From contig WACF01000002.1 in assembly GCA_026192395.1 (NCBI GenBank), positions 124,001 through 188,000 of the forward strand: 64,000 nucleotides of DNA, written 5' to 3'. Position numbers and translations under genes: made by a program. Origin of the DNA: Proteobacteria bacterium 005FR1 (GTDB lineage: Bacteria > Pseudomonadota > Gammaproteobacteria > Pseudomonadales > Cellvibrionaceae). Shown here piece after piece: positions 47,433 through 57,363 of this stretch (positions are counted from its first letter, which is position 1; the number at the start of each line of letters is the position of its first letter). A model generated the notes under the pieces. It was given only the letters and a program-made list of their open reading frames with translations. It was not told the DNA's origin and made no database searches.

Positions 47433-48719
47433 TTGAGTAAGATTCAGTCCCTGCGCGGGATGAACGATTGTTTGCCCGAGGAAAGCCCGGTCTGGCAGTA
47501 CCTGGAAGCCACCGCTGCGCGCGTCTTCAAGCGCTATGGCTATCGCGAGATCCGCTTCCCGCTGCTGGAAAGCACTGAGCTGTTCAAGCGCTCGATCGGC
47601 GAAGTGACCGACATCGTTGAGAAAGAGATGTACACCTTCACAGATCTCAGTGAAGAGCGCAAAAGCATCACTCTGCGACCGGAAGGCACCGCCAGCTGCG
47701 TACGTGCCTGTGAGCAGCACGGTTTGCTCTACAACCAGGTGCAAAAGCTCTGGTATGGCGGCCCGATGTTCCGCTACGAAAAGCCACAGAAAGGTCGCCT
47801 GCGACAGTTTCACCAGTTTGGCGTGGAGGCTTTTGGCATGGCCGGACCGGACATCGATGCGGAGCTCATCGCGCTGACCGCCCGTTTATGGCGGGAGCTG
47901 GGTATCGATGACATCGTCGCTCTTGAACTCAACTCTCTGGGCACGCCCGAATCCCGCGCCCGCTATCGCAAGGAGCTGGTGAGCTTTCTGGAAGGCGTGT
48001 TCGATGAACTGGATTCCGACAGCCAGCGCCGGGTGGCAAGCAATCCCATGCGCGTGCTCGACAGCAAAGACCCATCAACTCAGGCGCTGCTGCAGGATGC
48101 TCCGAATATCCTTGACTACCTGGATGAAGAATCAAAACAGCATTTCGACGGCTTGCAGCAGCTGCTTGATGCGTTGGGGATAACCTACCGAGTCAATCCT
48201 CGCCTGGTGCGGGGCCTGGACTATTACAGTCGCACCGTGTTCGAGTGGGTGACCACTGAACTGGGCGCCCAGGGCACCGTCTGCGCGGGCGGCCGTTACG
48301 ATGGCCTTGTTGAACAGCTCGGTGGCAAACCGACCCCCGCGGTGGGCTTCGCCATGGGTTTGGAGAGACTGGTTTTGCTGGTGCAGGAGCGGCACGCGCT
48401 GCCCGCGACTGTGCAGCAGCAGGTGGATGTTTACGTCGTTGCCGATCAAAAGTTGCTTGCTCATGCGCTGCGCATGGCGGAACAACTGCGTGATCAGGTC
48501 CCTGGCTTGCGTCTGCAAACCCATTGCGGCGGCGGCTCCTTCAAGAGCCAGATGAAAAAGGCTGACAAGAGCGGTGCTCGGATAGCCTGCCTGCTGGGTG
48601 AGGACGAAGTTCAGGCGGGAAGCGTCACCGTCAAATACCTGCGTGAGGACCGGCCGCAGGAAACCATAAGTTTCGAGCAGCTGACCCGACTCGCCAGCGA
48701 GCTGGCCGATCTACAATAA
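47433..48719 (+). CDS. hisS: Histidyl-tRNA synthetase
   Basis: The protein has 428 residues, a class II synthetase. It starts at TTG 47433 behind AGGA; the following [17 protein letters not shown] is the standard N-terminus. Histidine-specific motifs [15 protein letters not shown] and [14 protein letters not shown] are present, with motif 3 in [12 protein letters not shown] and a C-terminal anticodon-binding domain. It sits between ispG and yfgM as in Pseudomonas. Confidence 0.97.
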   Translation: MSKIQSLRGMNDCLPEESPVWQYLEATAARVFKRYGYREIRFPLLESTELFKRSIGEVTDIVEKEMYTFTDLSEERKSITLRPEGTASCVRACEQHGLLYNQVQKLWYGGPMFRYEKPQKGRLRQFHQFGVEAFGMAGPDIDAELIALTARLWRELGIDDIVALELNSLGTPESRARYRKELVSFLEGVFDELDSDSQRRVASNPMRVLDSKDPSTQALLQDAPNILDYLDEESKQHFDGLQQLLDALGITYRVNPRLVRGLDYYSRTVFEWVTTELGAQGTVCAGGRYDGLVEQLGGKPTPAVGFAMGLERLVLLVQERHALPATVQQQVDVYVVADQKLLAHALRMAEQLRDQVPGLRLQTHCGGGSFKSQMKKADKSGARIACLLGEDEVQAGSVTVKYLREDRPQETISFEQLTRLASELADLQ

Positions 48720-48741
48720 TTTTTCGATCAGGAGTGAAAAC

Positions 48742-49431
48742 GTGGCTGAACATCTAACCGAAGAAGAACAATTAGAAACCCTCAAACGCTGGTGGGCAGA
48801 TAACGGTCGCTCCGTGGTTGCCGGCATTGCGCTCGCCGTGCTTGGCTATTTCGGCTGGCAGTTCTGGCAGAGCGAGCAGCAGGAGCGGCGTGAAGCCGCA
48901 TCGATCCTTTACCAGCAGCTGAGCGAAAGCCTCGCAGATGCTCAGAACCTCAGCGCGGATCAGCTCACCGCGGCCCAGAGCATCGCCGAAGAGTTGAAGG
49001 AAGATTACAGCGGCCTGCTCTACGCCGCCGACGCCGCGTTGTTAATGGCGGGCGCCGCCGTCCAGCAGGGTGATCTCGAACTGGCGGAGCAGCATCTGCG
49101 CTGGATTGTCGAGCAGAACACCAGTGAAGAGATGAGCCTGCTGGCCAGACTGCGTCTTGCGCAAGTGCTTTACGGCCAGGAAGATTACGAGCAAGGGATG
49201 AGCGTGCTCGCACAAGCGCAGGAGACTGGCGCCTATGCGGCTGCATATGCGGAGTTGCGAGGCGATTTGCTGCTTGCACAGAATCAGCCCGCGCAGGCGC
49301 AAGCAGCCTACCAGAGCGCGCTGGAGCAGCTGCTGCCCGAGCAAAATGCTCGCCGTGACATCATCCAGATGAAGCTCGATGACATTCAGGTGCAGAATGT
49401 GGCCCAGGCGGATGAGGCGCAGGCCCAATGA
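48742..49431 (+). CDS. yfgM: YfgM-family periplasmic chaperone-like membrane protein
   Basis: The protein has 229 residues. It starts at GTG behind AGGAG. A short cytoplasmic part (LTEEEQLETLKRWWADNG) is followed by one membrane helix (about 22-42) and a periplasmic TPR-like domain (AEQHLRWIVEQNT, AAAYAELRGDLLLAQNQ). In E. coli YfgM interacts with the SecYEG translocon and PpiD. Its stop overlaps the bamB ATG as ATGA. Confidence 0.93.
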   Translation: MAEHLTEEEQLETLKRWWADNGRSVVAGIALAVLGYFGWQFWQSEQQERREAASILYQQLSESLADAQNLSADQLTAAQSIAEELKEDYSGLLYAADAALLMAGAAVQQGDLELAEQHLRWIVEQNTSEEMSLLARLRLAQVLYGQEDYEQGMSVLAQAQETGAYAAAYAELRGDLLLAQNQPAQAQAAYQSALEQLLPEQNARRDIIQMKLDDIQVQNVAQADEAQAQ

Positions 49432-50594
49432 TGATTCGATCTCTGCTTCTGCGCTCAATTTTCGCTGTCCTGGTTCTTGGCCTGACGGCCTGTAGTTCGA
49501 CTCCCGTGGAGCTCGAGCCCAAAGAGCTTGAGGACATCCAGCAAACAGCGCGATTGGAAAAGCTTTGGTCCGCCAGCATTGGCAGCGGCCAGGACATACG
49601 CTACACGCTGCTTACACCCGCCGTTGCCGGCGACGTCATCTATGCCACCGATATCAAGGGCAACGTGTTTGCGCTCGATCGGATGACCGGCAAACGCATC
49701 TGGCGAACCGAGCTCGATGAGCCTGTGTCGGCCGGTGTGGGTCAGGGCAACGGGCTGGTGCTGGTAGGCACCTACGATGCGGAAGTGATCGCTCTGGATG
49801 CCGAATCCGGGGCTGAGCGCTGGCGCAGCAAGGTGGCCAGTGAAGTCCTCGCCTCGCCGCAAACCAATGGCGATGTGGTGGTTGTGCAGGCGTTCAATGG
49901 CCGACTGACGGCGCTCGATCACGAGACCGGCCAGCAGCGCTGGGTGTACGACGCATCGATGCCCCTGCTGACGCTGCGTGGTAACGCCACGCCTCTGATT
50001 GTCGGTACGACCGTTTACGCCGGCTTTGCCAACGGCAAAGTAGTTGCGCTGGAGGCGGACGACGGGCTGCTCGTATGGGAGCAACGCATTGCTATCCCGC
50101 AGGGCCGCAGTGAACTGGAGCGGATGGTGGATGTGGATGCCTCGCCCTTGCTGGTAGGCAATATCCTGTTTGTGGTCAGTTACCAGGGTGAACTGGTGGC
50201 CTTGAGTCGCGCCACCGGGCGGCCGCTCTGGACCCAGCCGGCCTCGTCCTTCAACGACCTGGGGGCCGGGCAGGGCAAGGTCTATATGACCGCAGCCGAC
50301 AGCAGCGTGGCGGCTTATGACGCAACCAGTGGCCAGCTGAGCTGGAAGAACGAACAGCTGCTGCGGCGGAAGTTGACTGCACCCACTGCCTTCGACGACT
50401 ACGTCGCTGTGGGTGATGAGATTGGTGGTTTTCTGCACCTGCTGAACCCTGGCAATGGCGAGATCGTCGCTCGCCGCCGTGTCGATCGCGCCGGCCTGCG
50501 TTCGCCCATGGTCGCGGTGGACGATGTTCTCTATGTCTACAGCAACGACGGCAGTCTCGTCGCATTTCGGGTCAAGCCGCTCGACGCGGAGTGA
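49428..50594 (+). CDS. bamB: Outer membrane protein assembly factor BamB
   Basis: The protein has 388 residues. A lipobox (LGLTAC, Cys near 19) marks a lipoprotein. The mature part is an eight-bladed PQQ-type propeller with repeated blades such as VFALDRMTGKRIWR, VIALDAESGAERWR and LTALDHETGQQRWVY. BamB is the BamACDE partner that helps insert barrel proteins, such as the TonB receptor encoded in this window. It is translationally coupled to yfgM. Confidence 0.95.
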   Translation: MMIRSLLLRSIFAVLVLGLTACSSTPVELEPKELEDIQQTARLEKLWSASIGSGQDIRYTLLTPAVAGDVIYATDIKGNVFALDRMTGKRIWRTELDEPVSAGVGQGNGLVLVGTYDAEVIALDAESGAERWRSKVASEVLASPQTNGDVVVVQAFNGRLTALDHETGQQRWVYDASMPLLTLRGNATPLIVGTTVYAGFANGKVVALEADDGLLVWEQRIAIPQGRSELERMVDVDASPLLVGNILFVVSYQGELVALSRATGRPLWTQPASSFNDLGAGQGKVYMTAADSSVAAYDATSGQLSWKNEQLLRRKLTAPTAFDDYVAVGDEIGGFLHLLNPGNGEIVARRRVDRAGLRSPMVAVDDVLYVYSNDGSLVAFRVKPLDAE

Positions 50595-50727
50595 CGCTGG
50601 CGCTCAGCCCCCTGTCGAGGCGCTGATAACCCAGTTCTGAAACCATTCGACTATTGAGCTGGTCGACTGCCCATGCGCAACGACCAGCGTTTCCATTCAA
50701 CCGAGTTCGCCCCCAGGGTTTGCCCAT

Positions 50728-52146
50728 ATGCTGCCTGTCATCGCCCTTGTCGGGCGCCCAAACGTAGGTAAATCCACGCTCTTCAATCGGCTCACCCGCA
50801 GCCGGGACGCCATCGTTGCCGACTTCGCCGGACTCACCCGCGACCGTAAGTACGGCGAGGGTGAGGCCGAAGGGCGGCGCTTCATCGTGGTGGATACCGG
50901 CGGTATCAGCGGGGACGAGGCAGGTATTGACCAGCTAATGGCGGGTCAGTCCCTGCAGGCCATCGAAGAGGCCGATGCAGTTCTGTTTCTGGTGGACTGT
51001 CGGGACGGGCTGACCGCCGCCGACCAATTCATCGCCGATCACTTGCGGACTCGTAATCTGAATACATGGCTGGTCGCGAACAAGATGGACGGCCTCAACG
51101 CGGATGTGGCGATCGCCCCATTCTTCGAACTGGGCATCGGTGAAGTGCATCCCATCACCGCCAGTCACGGACGCGGCGTCAAATCACTGATGTCGCAAGT
51201 GGTGGAAGCCCTGCCGGAGGAAACCGAAGAGCCCGGAGAGCACATTGAACACGGCGGCATCAAGATCGCCGTCGTTGGACGCCCCAACGTGGGCAAGTCG
51301 ACGCTGGTGAACCGCATGTTGGGCGAAGAACGGGTGGTGGTTTTCGACCTGCCCGGGACGACCCGCGACAGCATCTACATCGACTACGAGCGGCACGGCA
51401 AGCCCTACACCCTGATCGATACCGCGGGGATCCGACGGCGCAAGAACATCAGACTGGTAGTGGAGAAATTCTCCATCGTCAAAACGCTGCAGGCCATTGA
51501 AGACGCCAACGTGGTCATTCTGCTGGTCGACGCCAGTGAAGGCTTGGTGGATCAGGATCTTCACCTGATGGGCAGCGTGGTGGAGGCAGGCCGCGCGCTA
51601 GTGGTCGCGGTGAACAAGTGGGACGGGCTCGAAGAAGACCAACGGGACAGCGTGAAACGGGAGCTGGATCGACGTCTGCGCTTCGTGCAGTTTGCCGACG
51701 TTCACTTTATCTCGGCGCTGCACGGCACCGGAGTGGGGCACCTGTACGAGTCAGTGGAGCGCGCGTACCAGTCCGCCACCAACAAGTTCAGCACCAACCA
51801 TCTGACCCGCATTCTCGAAGACGCGGTAACCGAACATCAACCGCCGATGGTTCGCGGTCGACGCATCAAACTGCGTTATGCCCACACCGGCGGACATAAT
51901 CCGCCGATCATTGTCATCCATGGTAATCAGACAGAGGATGTGCCCGCGCATTACGTGCGCTATCTGGAAAAGACCTTCCGCCGTGCGCTGGACCTGCATG
52001 GCACACCTTTGCGGATTCAGTTCAAGACTACTGAAAACCCCTACGCTGGCAAAAAGAACAAACTGACAGAGCGGCAGCAGGCGCGCAAGCGGCGCTTGAT
52101 GGCGCACGTGAAAAAGGCCGAAAAGAAAAAGAAGAACCGACGCTAG
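50728..52146 (+). CDS. der: Ribosome assembly GTPase Der (EngA)
   Basis: The protein has 472 residues with two GTPase domains in tandem, unique to this family. Each has the P-loop GRPNVGKST (near residues 8 and 187), and switch and specificity motifs DTGGI / DTAGI and NKMDG / NKWDG. The C-terminal KH-like domain ([14 protein letters not shown]) binds rRNA, and the end is lysine-rich. It is required for 50S assembly. It closes the conserved block; its stop abuts the convergent DUF72 gene with no spacer. Confidence 0.97.
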   Translation: MLPVIALVGRPNVGKSTLFNRLTRSRDAIVADFAGLTRDRKYGEGEAEGRRFIVVDTGGISGDEAGIDQLMAGQSLQAIEEADAVLFLVDCRDGLTAADQFIADHLRTRNLNTWLVANKMDGLNADVAIAPFFELGIGEVHPITASHGRGVKSLMSQVVEALPEETEEPGEHIEHGGIKIAVVGRPNVGKSTLVNRMLGEERVVVFDLPGTTRDSIYIDYERHGKPYTLIDTAGIRRRKNIRLVVEKFSIVKTLQAIEDANVVILLVDASEGLVDQDLHLMGSVVEAGRALVVAVNKWDGLEEDQRDSVKRELDRRLRFVQFADVHFISALHGTGVGHLYESVERAYQSATNKFSTNHLTRILEDAVTEHQPPMVRGRRIKLRYAHTGGHNPPIIVIHGNQTEDVPAHYVRYLEKTFRRALDLHGTPLRIQFKTTENPYAGKKNKLTERQQARKRRLMAHVKKAEKKKKNRR

Positions 52147-52881
52147 TCAACCGAGCTTATCCAACAGGCGTTGCGCATCTTTTGGTGCGCAACCAGCCTG
52201 ATCATTGTCGAAGTAACAGTAGACATCCCGCCCCGATTCAATCCATCTTTTGATCTTGTTCGCGTAACTGCTCAATGTGCGTCCATCGTATGCGCCCCAA
52301 TAGGGCTGTTCGTTGGGTCCGTGCAGTCTGATGTAAATGAAATCCGCGGTAATCACCTCCGGTGAACGAAAGCACTGGAAATCGTAAAAGCACAAAGAGA
52401 CGCCATAGCGTTCCAGTAGCTCATACACCTCGTCGCACAACCAGCTGGTATCGCGAAACTCCATCGTGTAGCGATAACCGGACGGCAGCAGCGACAGGAA
52501 ATAATGCAGACGCTCCGTGTTCACCTTCCATCGGGGTGGGAGCTGGAACAGAAAGGGACCGAGTTTTTCCGCCAGTGGAGAGAAGGTGCGCAGCAGGCGC
52601 TCGATTGGCTCCTCGGGTTCTTTCAGCTTGCGCCGGTGCGACAGAAAGCGGCTGGACTTGCAGGCGAAAATAAAGTCGTCCGGCGTTTGCGCGTACCAGT
52701 CTGCCACCGCTTTCGGGGTGGGAAATCGGTAGAAGCTTCGGTTGATCTCTACCGTGGAAAAGTGCCTGGTATACTCGCGCAACAGATCGCGATCCCGAAC
52801 ACCTTCGGGATAGAAGTTACCTCCTTTCCAGCTATCGTAATTCCAGCCCGAGGTACCGATATGAATCCGTCCTTTCCCCAT
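52147..52881 (-). CDS. DUF72 (YecE-like) protein
   Basis: The protein has 244 residues. The DUF72 TIM-barrel-like family signature GTSGWNYDSWKG opens the protein, and STVEINRSFYRFP, FQLPPRWKVN, YTMEFRDTSWL and YIRLHGPNEQPYWGAY follow. No biochemical role is firmly known for the family. Its stop codon starts at the base after the der stop, so the two transcripts must overlap at their 3' ends. Confidence 0.92.
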   Translation of the reverse strand: MGKGRIHIGTSGWNYDSWKGGNFYPEGVRDRDLLREYTRHFSTVEINRSFYRFPTPKAVADWYAQTPDDFIFACKSSRFLSHRRKLKEPEEPIERLLRTFSPLAEKLGPFLFQLPPRWKVNTERLHYFLSLLPSGYRYTMEFRDTSWLCDEVYELLERYGVSLCFYDFQCFRSPEVITADFIYIRLHGPNEQPYWGAYDGRTLSSYANKIKRWIESGRDVYCYFDNDQAGCAPKDAQRLLDKLG

Positions 52882-52991
52882 TCCCGATCACCCTCTCCAG
52901 CCCGGGACGATTTTTGAGTTTAGACCCAGTGTTCAGTTCGTTGTGGGGTCTGATTCTTGCGTTTTCCCGAGCAGAGGCAGGAGGATTCACT

Positions 52992-53516
52992 ATGCAAACC
53001 GAACCGCAGCAAAAAGCCCAGCTGGAGGACGCACGCGACAAGCTCTCGCTGGTTGACGTGGCCATGGTGGCCTACCAGGCGCCCAGCGGCGAATTGCGCG
53101 CCGAACCGCTGGTAACCGCACGTATGGACAAGGAGGGGCATCTGTGGTTTTTCCTCCACGCCGATCAGCCGCTGGTGTCTGCCATTGCCCGCAACCCTCA
53201 CATTAATCTGATCTACGTCAGCCAAAAAGAAGGCCTCTACATTTCGGTGAGCGGCAGCGCGCAAGTGCTGCATAACCGCGATCTCCAGAACGTGCTCTGG
53301 AATGGCAAGCTCAAACGCTGGTTTCCCCGCGGACCGGAAGTCGAGGACGTCCGTCTGCTCAGGGTGGCGATCAGGGACTGCGAATACTGGGATGAGCCGC
53401 GCAGCAATATGTTTCGAATGGTCCTGAAGGCCGTCAATGCCGCGGCGGAGGACGAGGAAGTCGGACTGGCGCACCGGCGGATTTCCGTGAGCGCGCGACC
53501 GAAGCACCCGCACTGA
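52992..53516 (+). CDS. Pyridoxamine 5'-phosphate oxidase-like flavin-binding-fold protein
   Basis: The protein has 174 residues from ATG 52992, which has a perfect AGGAGG site; the frame extends 26 codons upstream without support. It has the split-barrel FMN-binding fold of general stress protein 26 relatives: VAMVAYQAPSGELRAEPL, GHLWFFLHADQPLVSAI, NLIYVSQKEGLYISVSGSAQV and the WFPRGPEVEDVRLLRVAI segment. Members bind flavin or related cofactors; the substrate is not known. It is a single gene with no obvious partner. Confidence 0.87.
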   Translation: MQTEPQQKAQLEDARDKLSLVDVAMVAYQAPSGELRAEPLVTARMDKEGHLWFFLHADQPLVSAIARNPHINLIYVSQKEGLYISVSGSAQVLHNRDLQNVLWNGKLKRWFPRGPEVEDVRLLRVAIRDCEYWDEPRSNMFRMVLKAVNAAAEDEEVGLAHRRISVSARPKHPH

Positions 53517-53756
53517 GTCGACTCCACAGCGTCAAGTCGCTGGAAAAGGATGCAGTTCGTGCCATTTCTTATAAAAGCTACAAACCCGGGTGGCCCCGCT
53601 TTTTTGTCCTGGGTGGCGCTGCGCGCCAGACTGCGTTCTGTTTGAGCGATCCGGAACTTACTATCAAAATCGGGTTTTGGTTTTCTGCGATGGCCTGCAG
53701 ATTGCTCTTTCTCTGGTGTGGAATTCACTTGGCATAGACGGAGGACGGGTAACGTC

Positions 53757-53960
53757 ATGGGTTCATCAGCAGCATTGAAGAATAAGTCGTTGGGCAGAAG
53801 AGTTGCTGTTTTCGATTTCGGGGACATTGATTATCGCGCCGAATCGCAGCAGCTCAGTGGTAGCTTCGAAATGGCTGGTATGCCGTCGGCAGAAGACTTC
53901 CGCAAGCGCATGGTAGTGCACGACAAGTCCGTCCTTCGATCCTCACAGAAGCGGAAATAA
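53757..53960 (+). CDS. Small hypothetical protein, 67 residues
   Basis: Not recognised. The protein is basic at both ends (SLGRRVAVFDFGDIDYRAES near the start, KSVLRSSQKRK at the end) and has no membrane helix or signal peptide. GGAGG lies 12 bases before the ATG, somewhat far. A good terminator follows 68 bases after the stop, which supports a real transcript. The rest of the 53517-53756 gap upstream shows only a short GC-rich element followed by T residues (about 53590-53607), perhaps the end of the preceding gene. Confidence 0.5.
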   Translation: MGSSAALKNKSLGRRVAVFDFGDIDYRAESQQLSGSFEMAGMPSAEDFRKRMVVHDKSVLRSSQKRK

Positions 53961-54027
53961 ACGCCGGCCGCAATCTGGTACAGAATCTGCGTGGCTACAG
54001 CTACGAGTCAGCCATTATGGGTCATGG

Positions 54028-54059
54028 CCCCGTAAGCCATTGTGCGAACGGGGTTTTTT
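54028..54059 (+). terminator. Intrinsic terminator
   Basis: CCCCGT (54028-54033) pairs with ACGGGG (54048-54053), loop of 14 bases, followed by six T. It ends the transcript of the small unknown gene and insulates the phospholipase gene that starts 33 bases later. Confidence 0.65.
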
Positions 54060-54091
54060 CGGGTGGCTGAGTAGCAACGCGATTATTGGTG

Positions 54092-56245
54092 ATGCAGACG
54101 GAAAATCTCTTCGAGCAAGGACAGAACTGTTGGCGCAAGAGCGAAGCAGAGTTCGCTGCGCTGCTGATCGACTGCGAAAACTTCTATCGCGCAATTCACA
54201 ACGCGATCTGCAAGGCCAGGCACAGCATTTTTATCATCGGCTGGGATATCGACAGCCGCATTCGCCTGTTACGTGGCGATGAAGAGCGAAACTCTCCCTG
54301 GCCGTCGGTGATCAGCGATCTTCTCGCTCGCAAGGCCGCGGAAAATCCACAACTGAATATCTATCTGCTTCGCTGGGACTCCTCGCTCTCTTTCTTTACC
54401 AAGCGAGAACTCCTGCTCAAGGAAGTGTGGGACCAGAAAACCCCCGACAACGTGCATACCTGGCTGGATCGCAGCATCCCCATGGGCGGCTGTCAGCACC
54501 AGAAGGTCATCGTCGTGGATGACGAGGTTGCTTTCAGCGGCGGCATGGATATCGCCGTGCAGCGGTGGGACACCCGACGTCACCCGGTAGTGGAAGTTGA
54601 GCGCGAAGATGAGAATGGTATTTACAGCCCCTTGCACGATGTGCAGTGCGTGATGGCTGGTCCCGTGGTCGGGCACTTTGCCGAGCTGGTTCGCTGGCGT
54701 TGGGACCGGGTAGCCGACGTACGCTCCGAGCCCATGCGGGACATCAAGCGAGCGCCTCTTGATTCGCCGCCGCCCGCCTGGCCCGAGGGAGTGGCTCCTT
54801 TCTTCCGCCGCATTCCCTGCGCTATCGCGCGGACCATCCCGTTCATGGATAGCGTGCCGCCGGTTCAGGAAGTCCGACACATGTTCCTGGATCTGATCCA
54901 GAGCGCCGAGGATTTCATCTACCTCGAAAACCAGTTCGCCAGTCGACAGGAAATTGCCGAGGCCCTCAATGCGAGGCTAAAGGCCTGCAAGAGTCTCCGC
55001 GTCCTGATCATCAGTACCTATCGACCGAAGAGTACCTTTGAGTGCGAAGCTTACTGGGCGAGCCGAATCGATTTCAAGAGCATTCTCGAGGACGGAGTCG
55101 AGAAGGACCGCGTTCAGATGCTCTACTCGTCCGCCTATGACGAGGAAGGAAACTTTGCGCACAAGCGCATCCACTCCAAGGTCTCTGTGTTCGACGACAA
55201 ATACCTGGTGGTGGGCTCTAGCAATCTCAGCAATCGCTCCATGTCGCTGGACACGGAATGCGATCTGATTTTCGCTGCCGACAACGACATCCATCGCCAA
55301 CAGATCCTCTATGCGCGCAACGATCTCATTGGTGAGCACAGCGGACGTAGCCCGGAGCGGGTGGGGGAGATTCTCGCAGAAAAGCGCAGCTTTGAAAGAT
55401 TATTGAAGCCTGCCGGAAAATATGCCTACCGACTCAACGAGGTTCAGGATGAACTATTCACGGACAAGTCCCTGCAAGTTGTCATGCAGCCTTTCTCCGA
55501 TCCCGAAGAACCCATGCTGCCGCCTTTGCCTATGTTGAACGGAAAACGTTTCTTCCTCGGAAATCCCAGCCGCAAGCTGGTTCTGTTCGGAACGCTCGCG
55601 GGTATCACCGTCCTGATGCTGGGGCTCGCATGGCTTGCTCATCACTTTATCCCCGGCTTCAACACCGAGGACGTACGTGCCTTTCTCGAAGAAAGTCGCG
55701 GCACCTGGTGGGGGCTCCCGGCCGTTTGCCTCGTCTATGTGGTAGCGGGCATTTTCTTCTTTCCGGTAACGGTGCTATCGGTAGCGGTCGCTGCGGTGTT
55801 CGGGCCGATCATGGGACCACTCTACGGTATCTGCGGAGCTTTGCTCAGTGCGGCCTTGCTGTTTGGGGCCGGGCACTTCCTGGGCTTGAAGGGGCTGCGG
55901 AGGTTGGGCGGCGCGAAGGTGCGAACCATTGACGAAAAGTTTCGACGCAGCGGAATCATCGGAGTTGCCGCAGTGCGTCTGCTGCCCATTGCGCCTTACA
56001 GTTTGGTGAACCTGGTGGCGGGAATCTCATCGATCAGCCTGCTGCAATTCCTGGGTGGCACCTTTCTGGGTATGTTTCCGACGATGATCGCAAAAGGACT
56101 GGTGGGTGATTCCCTGGCGCAGATATTTGTCGACCCGAGTCCGCTCAGTGTCGCCTACCTGATTGGCGGCATTCTTGCCTGGGTGGGTATCGCCATTCTT
56201 TCTCAGAAACTGGTCAACCGCTATCAACGTCAAAAAGCGGCATGA
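54092..56245 (+). CDS. Phospholipase D / cardiolipin synthase-like protein fused to a VTT (DedA-like) membrane domain
   Basis: The protein has 717 residues from ATG 54092; TTG 54086 and GTG 54089 are in-frame alternatives. The N-terminal 460 residues are a PLD fold with two HKD motifs: HQKVIVVDD (H136) and HSKVSVFDD (H361), each followed by SGGMDIA or GSSNLSNRSM. Such enzymes move phosphatidyl groups, as in cardiolipin synthesis, or hydrolyse phospholipids. From about residue 503 there is a membrane helix and then a VTT/SNARE-associated domain (FFFPVTVLSVAVAAVFGPIMG, GVAAVRLLPIAPYSLVNLVAG) like that of DedA lipid flippases and scramblases. The stop overlaps the next gene as ATGA. The fusion links lipid chemistry to lipid movement; substrate inferred only. 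Confidence 0.9.
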   Translation: MQTENLFEQGQNCWRKSEAEFAALLIDCENFYRAIHNAICKARHSIFIIGWDIDSRIRLLRGDEERNSPWPSVISDLLARKAAENPQLNIYLLRWDSSLSFFTKRELLLKEVWDQKTPDNVHTWLDRSIPMGGCQHQKVIVVDDEVAFSGGMDIAVQRWDTRRHPVVEVEREDENGIYSPLHDVQCVMAGPVVGHFAELVRWRWDRVADVRSEPMRDIKRAPLDSPPPAWPEGVAPFFRRIPCAIARTIPFMDSVPPVQEVRHMFLDLIQSAEDFIYLENQFASRQEIAEALNARLKACKSLRVLIISTYRPKSTFECEAYWASRIDFKSILEDGVEKDRVQMLYSSAYDEEGNFAHKRIHSKVSVFDDKYLVVGSSNLSNRSMSLDTECDLIFAADNDIHRQQILYARNDLIGEHSGRSPERVGEILAEKRSFERLLKPAGKYAYRLNEVQDELFTDKSLQVVMQPFSDPEEPMLPPLPMLNGKRFFLGNPSRKLVLFGTLAGITVLMLGLAWLAHHFIPGFNTEDVRAFLEESRGTWWGLPAVCLVYVVAGIFFFPVTVLSVAVAAVFGPIMGPLYGICGALLSAALLFGAGHFLGLKGLRRLGGAKVRTIDEKFRRSGIIGVAAVRLLPIAPYSLVNLVAGISSISLLQFLGGTFLGMFPTMIAKGLVGDSLAQIFVDPSPLSVAYLIGGILAWVGIAILSQKLVNRYQRQKAA

Positions 56246-56934
56246 ATATCCGGATTGTCAGCTACAACATCCACAGCGGTGTCGGCGTCGATGGCGTTCA
56301 GGACTATAAGCGCATCGGACGTTTCCTGGCCGAGCGCAACGCCGACATCGTGCTCCTGCAGGAGATGGACACCCGCAGCAAGGAGCGGGAAACAAGAGAA
56401 GATATCGCCAGCATTGCTCACGGAAGTCACTTTCGGCTGATTCCTTCCCCCGCCGTTTACAGCGATCACGGCTGGTACGGCAACGCCGTGCTGAGCCGCT
56501 TCCCGGTCATGTTCAGCCAGACCATCGATGTCAGTCAGTTCGGTCGGCAGCCGCGCAACATTCAGGAGGTGATTCTGAACACCGAGCGGGGCCTGCTACA
56601 TGTGCTGAACACCCACAAGGGGCTCAAGCGACTTGAGCGGCGCGAGCAGATTCACAAGCTTGGCAAACACGTCGAGCAGCCCAGCACCATTCCGCTGATT
56701 GTCGGCGGGGACTTCAACGAGTGGCAAATGTTTTCGCCGTACCTGGGCAAGCTCAACGATGTGCTAACCCCGCACCCGATGCCCGCGACTTTCCCCACCC
56801 GCTGGCCACTGTTCCGCCTGGATCGGTTCTGGACGCGGCCGGGCGAGATGGTGCAGTCCGCGCGCGTTCTCAAAACGCCTGAAACACGCTTCTATTCGGA
56901 TCACTATCCCATCGAGCTGACGATCAGCGTGTGA
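56242..56934 (+). CDS. Endonuclease/exonuclease/phosphatase (EEP) family hydrolase
   Basis: The protein has 230 residues without signal peptide. EEP landmarks: IRIVSYNIHSG, DIVLLQEMD, VLNTHKGL, GGDFNEW and the final SDHYPIELTI with the catalytic aspartate and histidine. It is coupled to the PLD-VTT gene by an ATGA overlap. In E. coli ybhP (EEP) stands next to clsB (PLD) in the same way, so a joint role in phospholipid turnover is likely. Substrate unknown. Confidence 0.9.
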   Translation: MNIRIVSYNIHSGVGVDGVQDYKRIGRFLAERNADIVLLQEMDTRSKERETREDIASIAHGSHFRLIPSPAVYSDHGWYGNAVLSRFPVMFSQTIDVSQFGRQPRNIQEVILNTERGLLHVLNTHKGLKRLERREQIHKLGKHVEQPSTIPLIVGGDFNEWQMFSPYLGKLNDVLTPHPMPATFPTRWPLFRLDRFWTRPGEMVQSARVLKTPETRFYSDHYPIELTISV

Positions 56935-57363
56935 CGACGAGCCGCGCTCGGGGCGGCATAAAACCGTCCGCAAGTGCTGCACAGGCCTGCAAAAACGTTG
57001 CAAATCCCGGGAAAAAGTCTCCAAAAATGCATGCATTTTTAGTCATTTCGGCGGGTAAATTGGTAAAAACGCCGTGGAACTCTTACACGACGGATTCCGA
57101 AAACCGCGGGAAAATGAGACGAAAGGCAGAGATTCAAAGAAAATTGCCGCATGTCAAATGCTTTAGATGCCAAATTCTTCAACTTGGCGCACTTTTTGTA
57201 AGCAGCTCAAATAGTGAACGCGAGTTTGTACCGTTCATCATTTCGAACGACACACGTGAAAGGCTCCAGAGGCAGGATGCCCGGGGGCGGCGCAGCAAGG
57301 CCGATGCGCGAACCGACCAGCTGCATTCAGGCAAAGGGAATGGCAAAGCCGAGAGGAAACTAG
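56935..57363 (+). other. Gene-free AT-richer spacer with an 18-bp palindrome
   Basis: No credible gene is seen in these 429 bases; an open frame through it runs out of phase into the hemerythrin gene and has no family features. It holds the perfect palindrome AAAAATGCATGCATTTTT (57023-57040). At 57184-57200, TTGGCGCACTTTTTGTA resembles a sigma-54 -24/-12 promoter (GG and GT ten bases apart, GC being the norm at -12), facing the hemerythrin gene. Both are weak regulatory hints. Confidence 0.4.

Noticed and set aside
53961-54060. A riboswitch before the PLD gene
   Set aside because: The only structure is a simple CCCCGT/ACGGGG hairpin with a T run, which is a terminator; no known riboswitch consensus fits.
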